From UBA1715 sp045615765 (GTDB taxonomy: Bacteria > Bacteroidota > Bacteroidia > Bacteroidales > UBA1715): a stretch of DNA of 64,000 nt. The position numbers and the translations under genes are program-made. How positions within the stretch are numbered: position 1 is the stretch's first letter; each line of letters opens with the position of its first letter. The stretch is taken from the NCBI GenBank assembly GCA_045615765.1, contig JAZLFM010000049.1:1-64000 (forward strand), given 5' to 3'. The notes beneath the pieces are model-generated. The model was given only the letters and a program-made list of their open reading frames with translations. It had not been told where the DNA came from and searched no databases. Positions 14,478 to 23,093 of the stretch are shown here, piece by piece.

Positions 14478-14888
14478 ATGAAAAAAATATCTGTTTTAAT
14501 TGTTGCATTATTGCTTTCTGTTGTTTCTTTTTCTCAGTCTGCCAACCGTCATAATCGTGGCTCTCGATATGATCGTTCTGAATCAGTCGAATATGTATAT
14601 GTGGCAAATGCAGAACAAGTTCAGGCAATTGTTGGTTATATTAAATCTTTGAGTTTTGATGATAAAAAGATGGATGCGGCAAAATTATGTGTTCGCATTT
14701 GTCCTATACCATTGTATGGGATAGAGCAAATAGTAAAAGAATTCTCTTTCGACGATAACCGTTTGGAATTCTTACAATATGCTTTTGCGTACGCTCCAAT
14801 CAAGAAAGACTATCATCTGTTAGCAAATTCGTTAACTTTTAATTCCAATAAAGATAAGTTATACGAGTTTTTAGGCTATAAGAATTAA
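14478..14888 (+). CDS. DUF4476 secreted protein
   Basis: The 136 residues have a signal peptide (MKKISVLIVALLLSVVSFSQ) and then helical repeats typical of DUF4476: AIVGYIKSLSFDDKKMDAAKLC, YGIEQIVKEFSFDDNRLEFLQYAFAYAP, SLTFNSNKDKLYEFLGY. The repeated SFDDxK/R...A/L pattern is visible. The function of this Bacteroidota family is unknown. The 3' end overlaps the convergent nudC gene by 4 bp. Confidence 0.75.
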   Translation: MKKISVLIVALLLSVVSFSQSANRHNRGSRYDRSESVEYVYVANAEQVQAIVGYIKSLSFDDKKMDAAKLCVRICPIPLYGIEQIVKEFSFDDNRLEFLQYAFAYAPIKKDYHLLANSLTFNSNKDKLYEFLGYKN

Positions 14889-15667
14889 TCGTTATAATCT
14901 TGGTGTATAAGTCTGTACGCAATAGATCCTGGTGGCGGAGTTGCCGGACAGTTATTTCGGTCGAACCATTGTGCGTCGCTAATTTCATCTTCTTGCGTAT
15001 GGATTTCTCCACTTTCGTATTCTGCAGTAAATCCTAGCATTAATTGCGAAGGAAAAGGCCAACTTTGACTGCCTCTATATCGTATATTTTTTACCATAAT
15101 TCCGGTTTCTTCAAAAATTTCGCGTTTTACAGCATGTTCAGCAGTTTCTCCTGCTTCCATAAATCCGGCAATACAAGCGTAAATATCTTGATTGCGTTGT
15201 ACATGTCGTGCGAGTAAAATCTTGTCGCCTTTGTTTACGAGTACAATAATGCACGGCTCTATGCGTGGAAAATGTATCTTTTTGCAATTAGGACATTCCA
15301 TTGCGGTAAATTGTGTGCTATTTATGAGTTTGTTTCCACAAATACTGCAATATTGTGTGTTTTTTCTCCAATTAATAAGTGCTTTTGCACGAGAAACGAT
15401 GGTAGTCAATTGTTCGTCGTTTTCTGCAAAAAACTGACGGATAGTTTTTACTTTATAACAATCGGGTAGGGTGGCCGTATCTTGAATTTCTATGGCACAA
15501 AGAGAAAATTCCTTTTCTTCTATACAATCGGTTATAATGCAATGGTTTCTAAGGTTTTCAATATCGTTGAACGATAAAAGAGTGTCGTCGTTGTTTACGA
15601 CCATATTTCTTTCACACATAACAACAACAGGATGTTGTGATTGTGTCGGATTTATTGTTATAGCCAT
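14885..15667 (-). CDS. nudC: NAD+/NADH pyrophosphatase
   Basis: NudC hydrolyses NAD(H) to NMN(H) and AMP and can remove NAD caps from RNA. The 260 residues contain a four-cysteine zinc ribbon (CSICGNK and CPNCKK), the NudC strand HFPRIEPCIIVLV, the Nudix box GFMEAGETAEHAVKREIFEETG (GX5EX7REUXEEXG) and the family motif SQSWPFPSQLMLGF. The usual form of the last motif is SQPWPFP; here Pro is replaced by Ser. It starts 3 bp after the upstream outer-membrane protein gene on the same strand. Confidence 0.92.
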   Translation of the reverse strand: MAITINPTQSQHPVVVMCERNMVVNNDDTLLSFNDIENLRNHCIITDCIEEKEFSLCAIEIQDTATLPDCYKVKTIRQFFAENDEQLTTIVSRAKALINWRKNTQYCSICGNKLINSTQFTAMECPNCKKIHFPRIEPCIIVLVNKGDKILLARHVQRNQDIYACIAGFMEAGETAEHAVKREIFEETGIMVKNIRYRGSQSWPFPSQLMLGFTAEYESGEIHTQEDEISDAQWFDRNNCPATPPPGSIAYRLIHQDYND

Positions 15668-15670
15668 ATT

Positions 15671-17053
15671 TTATTGAAGGAAGAAAAATTCTATAAGTTC
15701 AGACAAATCTTTGCTCGTTAGAGTTGCGCCAACTCCAGCATTTCTGCCTGAATCGAAGAATGAGTTTATTACGGCAAGTAGTTCGTCAAGGTCTATGAAA
15801 TCGTTCTTGTCTATGTCGCAATCCTTGAATTTCTTTGGAATGCGCTTGTAGGAACCTTGTTTGCTTGATCTTCCGTCTAAAAGATCTGGGTAATATACAT
15901 ACAATTCTTCTTGTGTCAATCGTTCGTTCTTTTTCATGATTGCAACGAGTTCCTCTTCGGTAAGTCCTTTTCCTTTCGTATCGTGGAAGAATGCGTTTGT
16001 TTCTGGTTCAACGTCGCAATAGTTAGGAATTCCATCGTTGTCGTCGTCGAGTGGGCAACCATTTGCAAAAACATCTATTCCGTCAGGTGTGTATGGACAA
16101 TCATCTTCGGTCTCGTCTATACCATCGTTGTCGGCATCCCAACCAATATAGTAGTTTTCGTTGTAATATGATTCAAAGATGGATTTTCGTGATATTTTTG
16201 AAAGATCTGTAGTAAGACTAACAAATGCGTATGAAAATCCGTCAGGCCATTTCGATGCTTTTTTTGCATGATGTCCTTGGTTTGAAACATCATCCATAGT
16301 GTTGGTTGCAGTAAAATGATATTGGTAGCCAATATTCATTTTTACCGCTTTGGAAATGTTGTAGGTAAGACCTATTTCCACAGGTGCAGTAAATATGATA
16401 GGAGTATAGTACCCACGTTGTTCGTTATTTTCTACTTGCAAAGAGGTCTCGTATTCGTAGTCTCTGTATAGAATTTTTGCCTGAGAAGCATTTGTTGGAT
16501 TTTCTTCCATGTTTCTAAAAGAACCATCAGACCACAAATACATCGTTTCTCCATTCGATTTCCAGTCGCCACGGGCTTCAGGGCGTTGTAGTATTGAAAT
16601 ACCAGCGCTTACAAAAGGAGAAAGCACCTTTCTATTTGATAATTCCGCGCTTTTTCTTGTCAATTTATATTGAACGAAAGCACCGAAAGAATTGACTTCA
16701 GTCTTGAAATTGTAAAAAGTTTGGATGTTTGGGTAATAATTACTTCCGCGAACCTCGCTTCGTAGGTATCTAATCCCCAAGCGAAGTGTAGGGGAGAGAG
16801 TTTGTAGCATTTCGAAGTGGAGAGCGTTGCAACCTACCGAAAAATTTGAAGGCTCATCGTTTTGTACATTTCCATGAAATGACACAACACCTGTACCAAT
16901 GGTAAACACTGGCATTTTTAAACTGCTTTTAAGCGGCGTCTTGTCTATTTGTAGGATTTTATCGAAAGTTGAGTAGTTAACAGGCTCTTTTTCTTGGGAA
17001 TATCCCAAAAAAGGAAATACAAACAATAGAGCTGTAAGTAGCCTGTTTTTCAT
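15671..17053 (-). CDS. Outer-membrane protein with thrombospondin type 3 repeats and an EF-hand
   Basis: The 460 residues start with a signal peptide (MKNRLLTALLFVFPFLGYSQ). Residues about 40-300 are beta-rich like a porin barrel (FSVGCNALHFEMLQTLSPTL, YYTPIIFTAPVEIGLTYNI, FSYAFVSLTTDLSKI). Then come thrombospondin type 3 calcium repeats (DADNDGIDETEDDCPYTPDG, LDDDNDGIPNYCD) and, near the C-terminus, an EF-hand-like DIDKNDFIDLDELLAVI. The acidic loops suggest calcium binding on the cell surface. Such repeats often link a barrel to an OmpA peptidoglycan-binding domain, which is absent here. nudC follows after 3 bp. Confidence 0.72.
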   Translation of the reverse strand: MKNRLLTALLFVFPFLGYSQEKEPVNYSTFDKILQIDKTPLKSSLKMPVFTIGTGVVSFHGNVQNDEPSNFSVGCNALHFEMLQTLSPTLRLGIRYLRSEVRGSNYYPNIQTFYNFKTEVNSFGAFVQYKLTRKSAELSNRKVLSPFVSAGISILQRPEARGDWKSNGETMYLWSDGSFRNMEENPTNASQAKILYRDYEYETSLQVENNEQRGYYTPIIFTAPVEIGLTYNISKAVKMNIGYQYHFTATNTMDDVSNQGHHAKKASKWPDGFSYAFVSLTTDLSKISRKSIFESYYNENYYIGWDADNDGIDETEDDCPYTPDGIDVFANGCPLDDDNDGIPNYCDVEPETNAFFHDTKGKGLTEEELVAIMKKNERLTQEELYVYYPDLLDGRSSKQGSYKRIPKKFKDCDIDKNDFIDLDELLAVINSFFDSGRNAGVGATLTSKDLSELIEFFFLQ

Positions 17054-17071
17054 TTTTCGATAGATTTATTA

Positions 17072-17101
17072 CAAACATACGCTAATTTTGGGAAAATTCA
17101 A
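17072..17101 (-). promoter_or_regulatory. Promoter for the TSP3/EF-hand outer-membrane protein
   Basis: The minus strand has TTG (17101-17099), a 19-base spacer and TATGTTTG (17079-17072). The ATG lies 18 bases downstream. Confidence 0.72.
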
Positions 17102-17103
17102 TA

Positions 17104-18849
17104 CTATTTAACCCATTTTTGGTTGGTTAGCATTAGAGCTTCTTGCACAGTGATGCGTTTTTTGCCATTGTATGCCACAACGAATGCACCTTTTATAGGA
17201 GTTTGTTCCCAAACGGCATTTCGTAAGTTGCGAGCATTTACATACGTGTCGAAGTTCTTAATAGTGTATTTGTACCAAGTATCGATTTTTTCTGAAGCAA
17301 TGGCATCGTGTACATTTCTTTTTGCAAAGAAAGATTGCGCATTTTTTATAGGCTTATGTGAGGCAGCCACTTGTACGCGGTACGATACATTGTTTGCACC
17401 GTTACTTACTTTTGTCTCTCGTTGTGCAGTATTGTTCTTGTTTGATAACGTAGCAGTGCTTTTAGGACTTGATTTTTGTGCCGTTGCTACTGTCGATGTT
17501 GTTTTTGTTGCAGGAGCAGATTTAGGCTCAAGTTTTTTCTCTTCTTGTTTTACAATAGGAGTTATTGTCGTTGTTGTAGTTGTGATTTGAGTCGTTTTTT
17601 GTGTAGTCGTTTGTGTTATTTGACTTTGTTCTGCTTCTATAGTCGAAATAGTAGGTTTTACTGTTTGTCCTTGTGATAAAATATTTTTTATCAATTCTGG
17701 ATTTTCTTTAGTCGTAACAATTTCGCTAGTCGTAGTTGTTTCTGTGGTTTGGTTGATTTCATATTCTTTTGCTTCCGCTGTAGGCATAGGAATATTTAAA
17801 TCTTCTTCGAATTGCGCAATTTCTTCAGAGCTTGGTTGATAGATGGAATTTAAAGCTGCTGTGTTCGAGAAGAATTGTGCTTGAGCAGATGTGTAGTTTT
17901 TGTTTGAAATAGTTTTTAAAACATCTGCGCTCGAGTAATATCCGTTACTTGCGCCATTGGCGATAGTGATAGGGTGGTTGCCCGTATTGTTAGTTACCAA
18001 ACCGGTGCTTTCGCTTACGCCGTTGTAGTTGTCGGAAATCACAAAGCTTTTTGTTGCGCCATTATCGTAAACCGAAAACGCTCCATTTATAAATAGATCG
18101 TTGATATTGTATCCTTTGTCAGCTGTTACTTTATATGTAACGGTGAATTTTTCAGTTGCAGGAGCATTTGTCCACATAAAACGAGTAACATTTTGTATGG
18201 TTGAAACTTCGCCACCTTGTGTTTCCATTACTTTTGCTGTATAGCCAGCCGGTAACATTTCCTCTATTTTACACATAGAAGTTGCATTTGCTCTATCAGT
18301 TGTGATAGAAACTATAGCTTCGTTAGCCATAAATTCTATTGTACGAGAGCAAGTAATGTCGTTGTATCGTATTTTTTCTGTAGCGGAAGCAATTGCGCCA
18401 GTATTTTCTTTTAATTTGATAGTTCGAGGAGTTAGTTCCGCATAGTGTTTTTCATTGTCTTGTACATATCCGAATTTGGCAGAAAGAGTAAATGAACTTT
18501 TTGCTTTTTCAGGTACATTAATGTTAAATGTGAAAGAAAAAGCGTCGCTTTCAGGAAGCATAACCCATATAAGTGTTACGGTATTATTTTCGAAAGTAAA
18601 ATTTTGGTCGTCTGACGTAGCCGTGAATTCTTTTGGTAGGGTACATGAAAATCTACCAAAACCATCGATATTTCCTTTTTCAATTGTTATGGTAACAGGA
18701 ACGCTTGATCCATATTGCATAGTTTCTGGCATATCGGCAGAAACAGTAACTACATTCGCAAGATATAGGTTTAAAACACCAATCATCGTTATGAAACATG
18801 CTCCAAGTGTGAGCAAATGTTTTGCATTTTTGTTTACACGTGTCTTCAT
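17104..18849 (-). CDS. SPOR-domain surface protein
   Basis: The 581-residue protein has an N-terminal hydrophobic helix (LLTLGACFITMIGVLNLYLA) that is either a signal or an anchor. Beta-rich Ig-like modules follow (VPVTITIEKGNIDGFGRFSC; MLPAGYTAKVM...FTVTYKV), then a long Thr/Gln/Lys-rich linker with runs of TTTT (about 375-490). The C-terminus is SPOR-like: VSYRVQVAASHKPIKNAQSF...WYKYTIKNFDTYVNARNLRNAV. SPOR domains bind denuded septal peptidoglycan, so the protein probably sits in the periplasm bound to the wall. It has a good promoter. The specific role is not known. Confidence 0.72.
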   Translation of the reverse strand: MKTRVNKNAKHLLTLGACFITMIGVLNLYLANVVTVSADMPETMQYGSSVPVTITIEKGNIDGFGRFSCTLPKEFTATSDDQNFTFENNTVTLIWVMLPESDAFSFTFNINVPEKAKSSFTLSAKFGYVQDNEKHYAELTPRTIKLKENTGAIASATEKIRYNDITCSRTIEFMANEAIVSITTDRANATSMCKIEEMLPAGYTAKVMETQGGEVSTIQNVTRFMWTNAPATEKFTVTYKVTADKGYNINDLFINGAFSVYDNGATKSFVISDNYNGVSESTGLVTNNTGNHPITIANGASNGYYSSADVLKTISNKNYTSAQAQFFSNTAALNSIYQPSSEEIAQFEEDLNIPMPTAEAKEYEINQTTETTTTSEIVTTKENPELIKNILSQGQTVKPTISTIEAEQSQITQTTTQKTTQITTTTTTITPIVKQEEKKLEPKSAPATKTTSTVATAQKSSPKSTATLSNKNNTAQRETKVSNGANNVSYRVQVAASHKPIKNAQSFFAKRNVHDAIASEKIDTWYKYTIKNFDTYVNARNLRNAVWEQTPIKGAFVVAYNGKKRITVQEALMLTNQKWVK

Positions 18850-18876
18850 ACGGATAACCTAAAATTAATACCATGA

Positions 18877-18907
18877 CAAAAATATGATGTAAAAATGTGA
18901 AATGCAA
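18877..18907 (-). promoter_or_regulatory. Promoter for the SPOR-domain gene
   Basis: The minus strand has TTG (18907-18905), a 20-base spacer and TATTTTTG (18884-18877). The ATG is 27 bases downstream. Confidence 0.72.
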
Positions 18908-19130
18908 GCAAAATGCATATAATTGTTAGTAAAAATGTTTATATATTGTTAATTATGTAATAATCAATTATATATAATGTGCAACAAATATGCAATTGAT
19001 AGATTTTGATCTATTTTTAATATAGATTTTATGCTGTTAGTCATAGTTTTGTGCATGTCTTATGCACTAAAAATTCTTATTTTATGATGTGAGAATTTTT
19101 AGAAATAATGTCGCTTTGTGGTGTGCGACA
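18908..19130. other. AT-rich intergenic region with two adjoining hairpins
   Basis: No reading frame is visible. GTGCAT/ATGCAC (19051-19067) can form a small hairpin, followed at once by CTAAAAATTCTTA/TGAGAATTTTTAG (19067-19102) with a 10-base loop. They lie upstream of the SPOR-domain promoter and behind the paaK terminator, so their purpose is unclear. Confidence 0.5.
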
Positions 19131-19160
19131 AAAAAACATCGCCCTAATGGAGCGATGTTC
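19131..19160 (-). terminator. Rho-independent terminator for paaK
   Basis: Stem AACATCGC and GCGATGTT with a 9-base loop. On the minus strand it is followed by a T-run. It lies about 70 bp after the paaK stop. Confidence 0.8.
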
Positions 19161-19231
19161 TTTTGTTTATTATTTTGAGTGTTCGTGTAAGGAAACTAAT
19201 CTACTAGAATTTCCATACTTAAATAGTGAAA

Positions 19232-20548
19232 TTATAAATACACTTTTCTTTTATCGACAACACGAACGGCTTTTCCTTCGCTAACAGGTAAACTACCTTT
19301 TGCAACAAGTTTTACGTGAGGAGTGAGTAGAATTTCGTCTTTTAATGCACGAGTTATATTCTTCGTAAGTTCTATGAATTGCTTTGAGTCGTTGGCAAGT
19401 GTTTCTGCGAGTTCGACTTCTACGGTCATATTATCATTGTCGTTGTCTGTCGTGAGAGTGATAAGATAATTACTTCCTAATTCAGGATATTGCATAAGAA
19501 TTTTTTCTATCTGAATAGGGAAGATGTTTACGCCGCGAAGAACCATCATATCGTCACTTCTTCCACGCATACGGTCTAATCTAATGTGGTTACGGCCACA
19601 TGGACAAGTTCTGCCAAGAACGCGTGTAAGGTCTCGTGTTCTGTAGCGAAGTAGTGGCATAGCTTCGCGGTTGAGAGTAGTAAGTACTAGTTCGCCGATT
19701 TCGCCGTCAGGAACGGGTTCGAGCGTTTCTGGATCTACGATTTCGACAATGTAATAGTCTTCCCAAAAGTGAAGACCGTTTTGCTCTTTACATTCGAAAG
19801 CAACGCCAGGACCGCACATTTCGCTCATACCGAATGAGTTATATGCTTTTACGCCCATCATATCTTCTATGCGTTTCCGTTGTTCTTCACTGTGTGGTTC
19901 TGCTCCGATAGCAAGCACTTTTAGTTTTGTGTCTTTACGAGGGTCTATACCTTGTTGTTGCATAACTTCGTATAAACGTGTTACGTACGAAGGAACAGCG
20001 TGTACGGCAGTTGTTCCAAAGTCGGTAAAGAATTTGATTTGTCGTAATGAATTTCCGGCTGCAGCAGGAACGGTAAGCATACCGAGGCGTTCTGCGCCGT
20101 ATTGGAATCCTAAGCCGCCAGTGAACATTCCGTATCCCGATGAGTTTTGGAAAACGTCGTCAGGACGAAGGCCGACCATCCATAAGCAGCGTGCTACTGC
20201 ATTTGCCCATTCGTCTAAGTCTTTTTGGGTATGTAATATTACCGTTGGATTTCCTGTGGTTCCCGATGAGGAATGAAGACGAACACATTCACGTAGCGGA
20301 ACGCTCGCCATTCCGAAAGGATAGGTGTCTCGTAAATCTTGTTTGGTTGTGAATGGTAATTTTTTTATGTCATCAAGCGATGTGATGTCTTCTGGTTTTA
20401 ATCCTATTTCTTCAAACTTTTTTTTATAGAACGGTGAGTTCATACAATGTTTTACCGTTTCTTGTAGTCTTTGTAATTGTAGTTTTTCGATCTCATTTCG
20501 AGAAAGAGTTTCTATTTCGGGATGAAGAAATTCTGATTCTATATTCAT
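19232..20548 (-). CDS. paaK: Phenylacetate-CoA ligase
   Basis: The enzyme activates phenylacetate or a related aryl acid with ATP and CoA. The 438 residues carry the adenylate-forming motif LHSSSGTTGNPTVI, GYGMFTGGLGFQYGAERLG, AIGAEPHSEEQRKRI, NSFGMSEMCGPGVAFEC, and the C-terminal MMVLRGVNIFPIQIE with the final KAVRVVDKR region. The length is normal for PaaK. No other phenylacetate catabolic genes and no indolepyruvate oxidoreductase genes are adjacent, so the physiological substrate may be an aryl acid from amino-acid fermentation. It is transcribed away from rmuC. Confidence 0.9.
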   Translation of the reverse strand: MNIESEFLHPEIETLSRNEIEKLQLQRLQETVKHCMNSPFYKKKFEEIGLKPEDITSLDDIKKLPFTTKQDLRDTYPFGMASVPLRECVRLHSSSGTTGNPTVILHTQKDLDEWANAVARCLWMVGLRPDDVFQNSSGYGMFTGGLGFQYGAERLGMLTVPAAAGNSLRQIKFFTDFGTTAVHAVPSYVTRLYEVMQQQGIDPRKDTKLKVLAIGAEPHSEEQRKRIEDMMGVKAYNSFGMSEMCGPGVAFECKEQNGLHFWEDYYIVEIVDPETLEPVPDGEIGELVLTTLNREAMPLLRYRTRDLTRVLGRTCPCGRNHIRLDRMRGRSDDMMVLRGVNIFPIQIEKILMQYPELGSNYLITLTTDNDNDNMTVEVELAETLANDSKQFIELTKNITRALKDEILLTPHVKLVAKGSLPVSEGKAVRVVDKRKVYL

Positions 20549-20576
20549 CGTATCTTAATTTTTTTTGAATAATTTT

Positions 20577-20584
20577 CAAAGGTA
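20577..20584 (-). promoter_or_regulatory. -7 box for paaK
   Basis: The minus strand reads TACCTTTG, 28 bases before the ATG. An inverted repeat AGAGAT-ACTA-ATCTCT lies just upstream at 20598-20613 and could be an operator. Confidence 0.6.
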
Positions 20585-20635
20585 TTGAATTTTGTTGAGA
20601 GATACTAATCTCTAATAGTTTTTTACATTGCCATC

Positions 20636-20665
20636 TTGCGTTTTTTCGTTGATTCAGTATATTTG
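20636..20665 (+). promoter_or_regulatory. Promoter for rmuC
   Basis: TTG (20636-20638), a 19-base spacer and TATATTTG (20658-20665), 17 bases before the ATG. Confidence 0.72.
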
Positions 20666-20682
20666 AAGAAAATGGAATAGAT

Positions 20683-22038
20683 ATGGAAATAATTTTTGTT
20701 GTTGCGCTAGTTGCTGTAGCTCTTATTGTATATGTTTGTGTTGATCGTTTGTATAGGAAAAAATCAAATAATTATGAAGCGGACATTATTCGATTACAGA
20801 CATTGGTTGACGAAAAGGATAGGACTATAGCTATTCGTGAAGAAGAATTGCGAACTTTGAAAAATGATATTTTGCAAATTCGTGAGGAAAAAGAAGCTTT
20901 CCGTGCGCAAAGTGAACGTTTGGATGGACAAATAGAAATGTTAGTTCAGCAAGCTAAGGATGATGAAAAGTTGCGTCAGGATCAATTTGATAAACAGTTA
21001 CAATTAGTACAGGAACAGTTGCAGTCGGCGACAGAACAATTATTAATTCAACGAGAAAAGCAGCTTGCGGATACCAATAAATTACAGATGGATGCCATAC
21101 TTAGTCCGTTAAAGGAGACTATAGGAGACATGAAGAAATCGGTAGAAGCGAGCCGGGAGAGTCATACAAAAGAAAGTGCTACATTGGAACAGCAAATCCG
21201 TACCATGATGGAACGAAGTGTTGATATAGGACAAAAGGCTGATAATCTGGCGAATGCGTTGAAAAATAATAATCCTAAACTGCAAGGTAATTGGGGAGAA
21301 TTGGTTTTAAATCAAATTCTTGAAAGTCAAGGACTTGTAAAAGGTAAACATTTTGATGTGCAGACGACTTTGTTAGATGAACAAGGGAAGGTTCTATCGA
21401 ATGATGAAAATCATAAAATGATTCCGGATGTTATAGTGCATTATCCGGATGGAAAGGATGTCGTGATAGATTCAAAAACATCGCTTACGGCATTTGTTGA
21501 TTATCAGAATGCGGAAACAGAAGAAGAGCGCGCACTTGCTTTGAAAAATCATCTTACAAGTGTGTATGCGCATGTAGATGAATTATCGAGAAAAAATTAT
21601 AGTAAATATGTGATTGGTTCTCGTCCGTTTATAAACTATGTAATTATGTTTATTCCGAACGAAATGGCTATGCAGTTGGCTTTGATGAACGATAATAAAT
21701 TATGGAGCAATGCTTTTGCGAAGGGCGTTTTTGTTACAAGTGAACAAAATTTGATAGCATTGCTTCGTATGATAGAGTTGGCTTGGACGCAAGTGGAACA
21801 AAATAAAAATCAAGCAGAAATAATTCATCGCGCAGAAGAATTATTGAATCGTGTGTCGGATTTTATATCTCTGTTTGAAGAAATGGGAAAGAAAATCCAG
21901 GCGATATCAGATTGCTACGAGAAAACGGAAAAGAAACTCTATACCGGAAATCAAAGTGTACTAAAAGGTGCTCATAAATTGCAAGAATTAGGAGTGAAGA
22001 CCGATATAAAGAAATCGTTGCCAGAAGAACGATTATAA
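20683..22038 (+). CDS. rmuC: DNA recombination protein RmuC
   Basis: RmuC-family proteins limit DNA rearrangements at inverted repeats and have a restriction-endonuclease-like fold. The 451 residues show an N-terminal membrane helix (IIFVVALVAVALIVYVCVDRL), a long coiled coil (about 30-180), and the conserved core LKNNNPKLQGNWGELVLNQILES, MIPDVIVHYPDGKDVVIDSKTSL and YVIMFIPNEMAMQLAL. The IPDVIV...VVIDSKTSL segment carries the presumed D...D-x-K nuclease residues. The length is normal. It is divergent from paaK and convergent with the next gene. Confidence 0.93.
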   Translation: MEIIFVVALVAVALIVYVCVDRLYRKKSNNYEADIIRLQTLVDEKDRTIAIREEELRTLKNDILQIREEKEAFRAQSERLDGQIEMLVQQAKDDEKLRQDQFDKQLQLVQEQLQSATEQLLIQREKQLADTNKLQMDAILSPLKETIGDMKKSVEASRESHTKESATLEQQIRTMMERSVDIGQKADNLANALKNNNPKLQGNWGELVLNQILESQGLVKGKHFDVQTTLLDEQGKVLSNDENHKMIPDVIVHYPDGKDVVIDSKTSLTAFVDYQNAETEEERALALKNHLTSVYAHVDELSRKNYSKYVIGSRPFINYVIMFIPNEMAMQLALMNDNKLWSNAFAKGVFVTSEQNLIALLRMIELAWTQVEQNKNQAEIIHRAEELLNRVSDFISLFEEMGKKIQAISDCYEKTEKKLYTGNQSVLKGAHKLQELGVKTDIKKSLPEERL

Positions 22039-22044
22039 GCGGTT

Positions 22045-22929
22045 TTATATAGAAGCATAACGACGGACTCTTACGAGTCTTCCGTCGTTTTTGTATTCGA
22101 TTTCATCAAATTGGAAACGACTGATTAAGATGCCACGTCCGTGAAGTTGTTGAATTTGCGAAAGTTTTGTGAATGTTGGTATTTCGCTTGGATCAAATCC
22201 ATTTCCTTCATCTTCGATTTGCCATTCATCGTATTGTGAAGTCTGATAAAAAGAAATAGTTACTTTTTTGTCTTTATATAGTTGATTGTTAAGGCGTTCT
22301 TGTACTAATCGCTCGAAAGTGTCGTCAAGTATCGCTTTGTTTTTCTCGTTAAAAGTAATGTTTAGATTGCCATGTTCTATGGCGTTGATGATTAATTCTT
22401 CCAGTCCGATTCTAATTTCGTTTTGGTCGAAATTTTTGTTGCACAATTCAAGCAAAGAATCCACCGTTTCTGGAATGTTCTCAATATTGTTGTCTATGCA
22501 AAGTGTTTTTTGAAAATTTTTGCATGGACTGTTTCCTTTGTTTGTTTTATTTCTTGTTTTTATAATTAGTTCACATAGATTTATGTAATGTGCACAATCT
22601 TCTGTTTCTATTGGAAAAACAAGATAGTTGTGTATGCCATACGACATTGCTTTAAAAATAGAGGTTTTGTCTTTTTTGTAAAGCAATATGTTTATAAGTG
22701 CATGTGGGTTTGTTTCTCGTATTTTTTTGAAAAGGCTGGAGCCATATAATTTGGCAAATGATAATTCGCAGAGTATAAGTTGTGGCTTTACCTTTTCAAT
22801 AATAGTTTCAGCATCGAGTAGGGTTGTAGTGTTGTGTATGGAAAAATGTGTTTCTTGAGTAGCGTCTTGTATAGTGCGTAGGCACTGATAGTCGGTACAG
22901 ACACAGAGTATATCAAGATATTTTTCCAT
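22045..22929 (-). CDS. Receiver-like protein fused to a HATPase (RsbW-type) domain
   Basis: The start ATG 22929 is preferred because TACTTTTG, a -7 box, lies just upstream at 22949-22956; a longer frame from 22971 would run through it. Residues 1-120 resemble a CheY receiver, but the strand that should hold the phosphoacceptor Asp reads QLILCELSF, with Glu55. The C-terminal domain is a small GHKL ATPase: EELIINAIEHGN (N box), WQIEDEGNGFDPSEI (G1) and QQLHGRGILISR (G2), as in RsbW-type anti-sigma kinases. A receiver locked by Glu could be constitutively active. A STAS-domain gene, the usual partner of such kinases, lies 32 kb away at 55334; a link between them is only a guess. Confidence 0.78.
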   Translation of the reverse strand: MEKYLDILCVCTDYQCLRTIQDATQETHFSIHNTTTLLDAETIIEKVKPQLILCELSFAKLYGSSLFKKIRETNPHALINILLYKKDKTSIFKAMSYGIHNYLVFPIETEDCAHYINLCELIIKTRNKTNKGNSPCKNFQKTLCIDNNIENIPETVDSLLELCNKNFDQNEIRIGLEELIINAIEHGNLNITFNEKNKAILDDTFERLVQERLNNQLYKDKKVTISFYQTSQYDEWQIEDEGNGFDPSEIPTFTKLSQIQQLHGRGILISRFQFDEIEYKNDGRLVRVRRYASI

Positions 22930-22948
22930 TTTTGTAATTTTTACAATG

Positions 22949-22956
22949 CAAAAGTA
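22949..22956 (-). promoter_or_regulatory. -7 box for the receiver-HATPase gene
   Basis: The minus strand reads TACTTTTG, 20 bases before ATG 22929. It supports the shorter start. Confidence 0.62.
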
Positions 22957-23093
22957 TTCATTCCTATTCACATAATAAATAAGAATGGATATAGTTTTTT
23001 TGAATTGATAAAAATTAGAATTGTTTTGGCGCTTTGTTGGTATGTGAATTTGTTTGTGCGCCTAAATCATTGTGTGGTTGGTTTTCTTAACTG

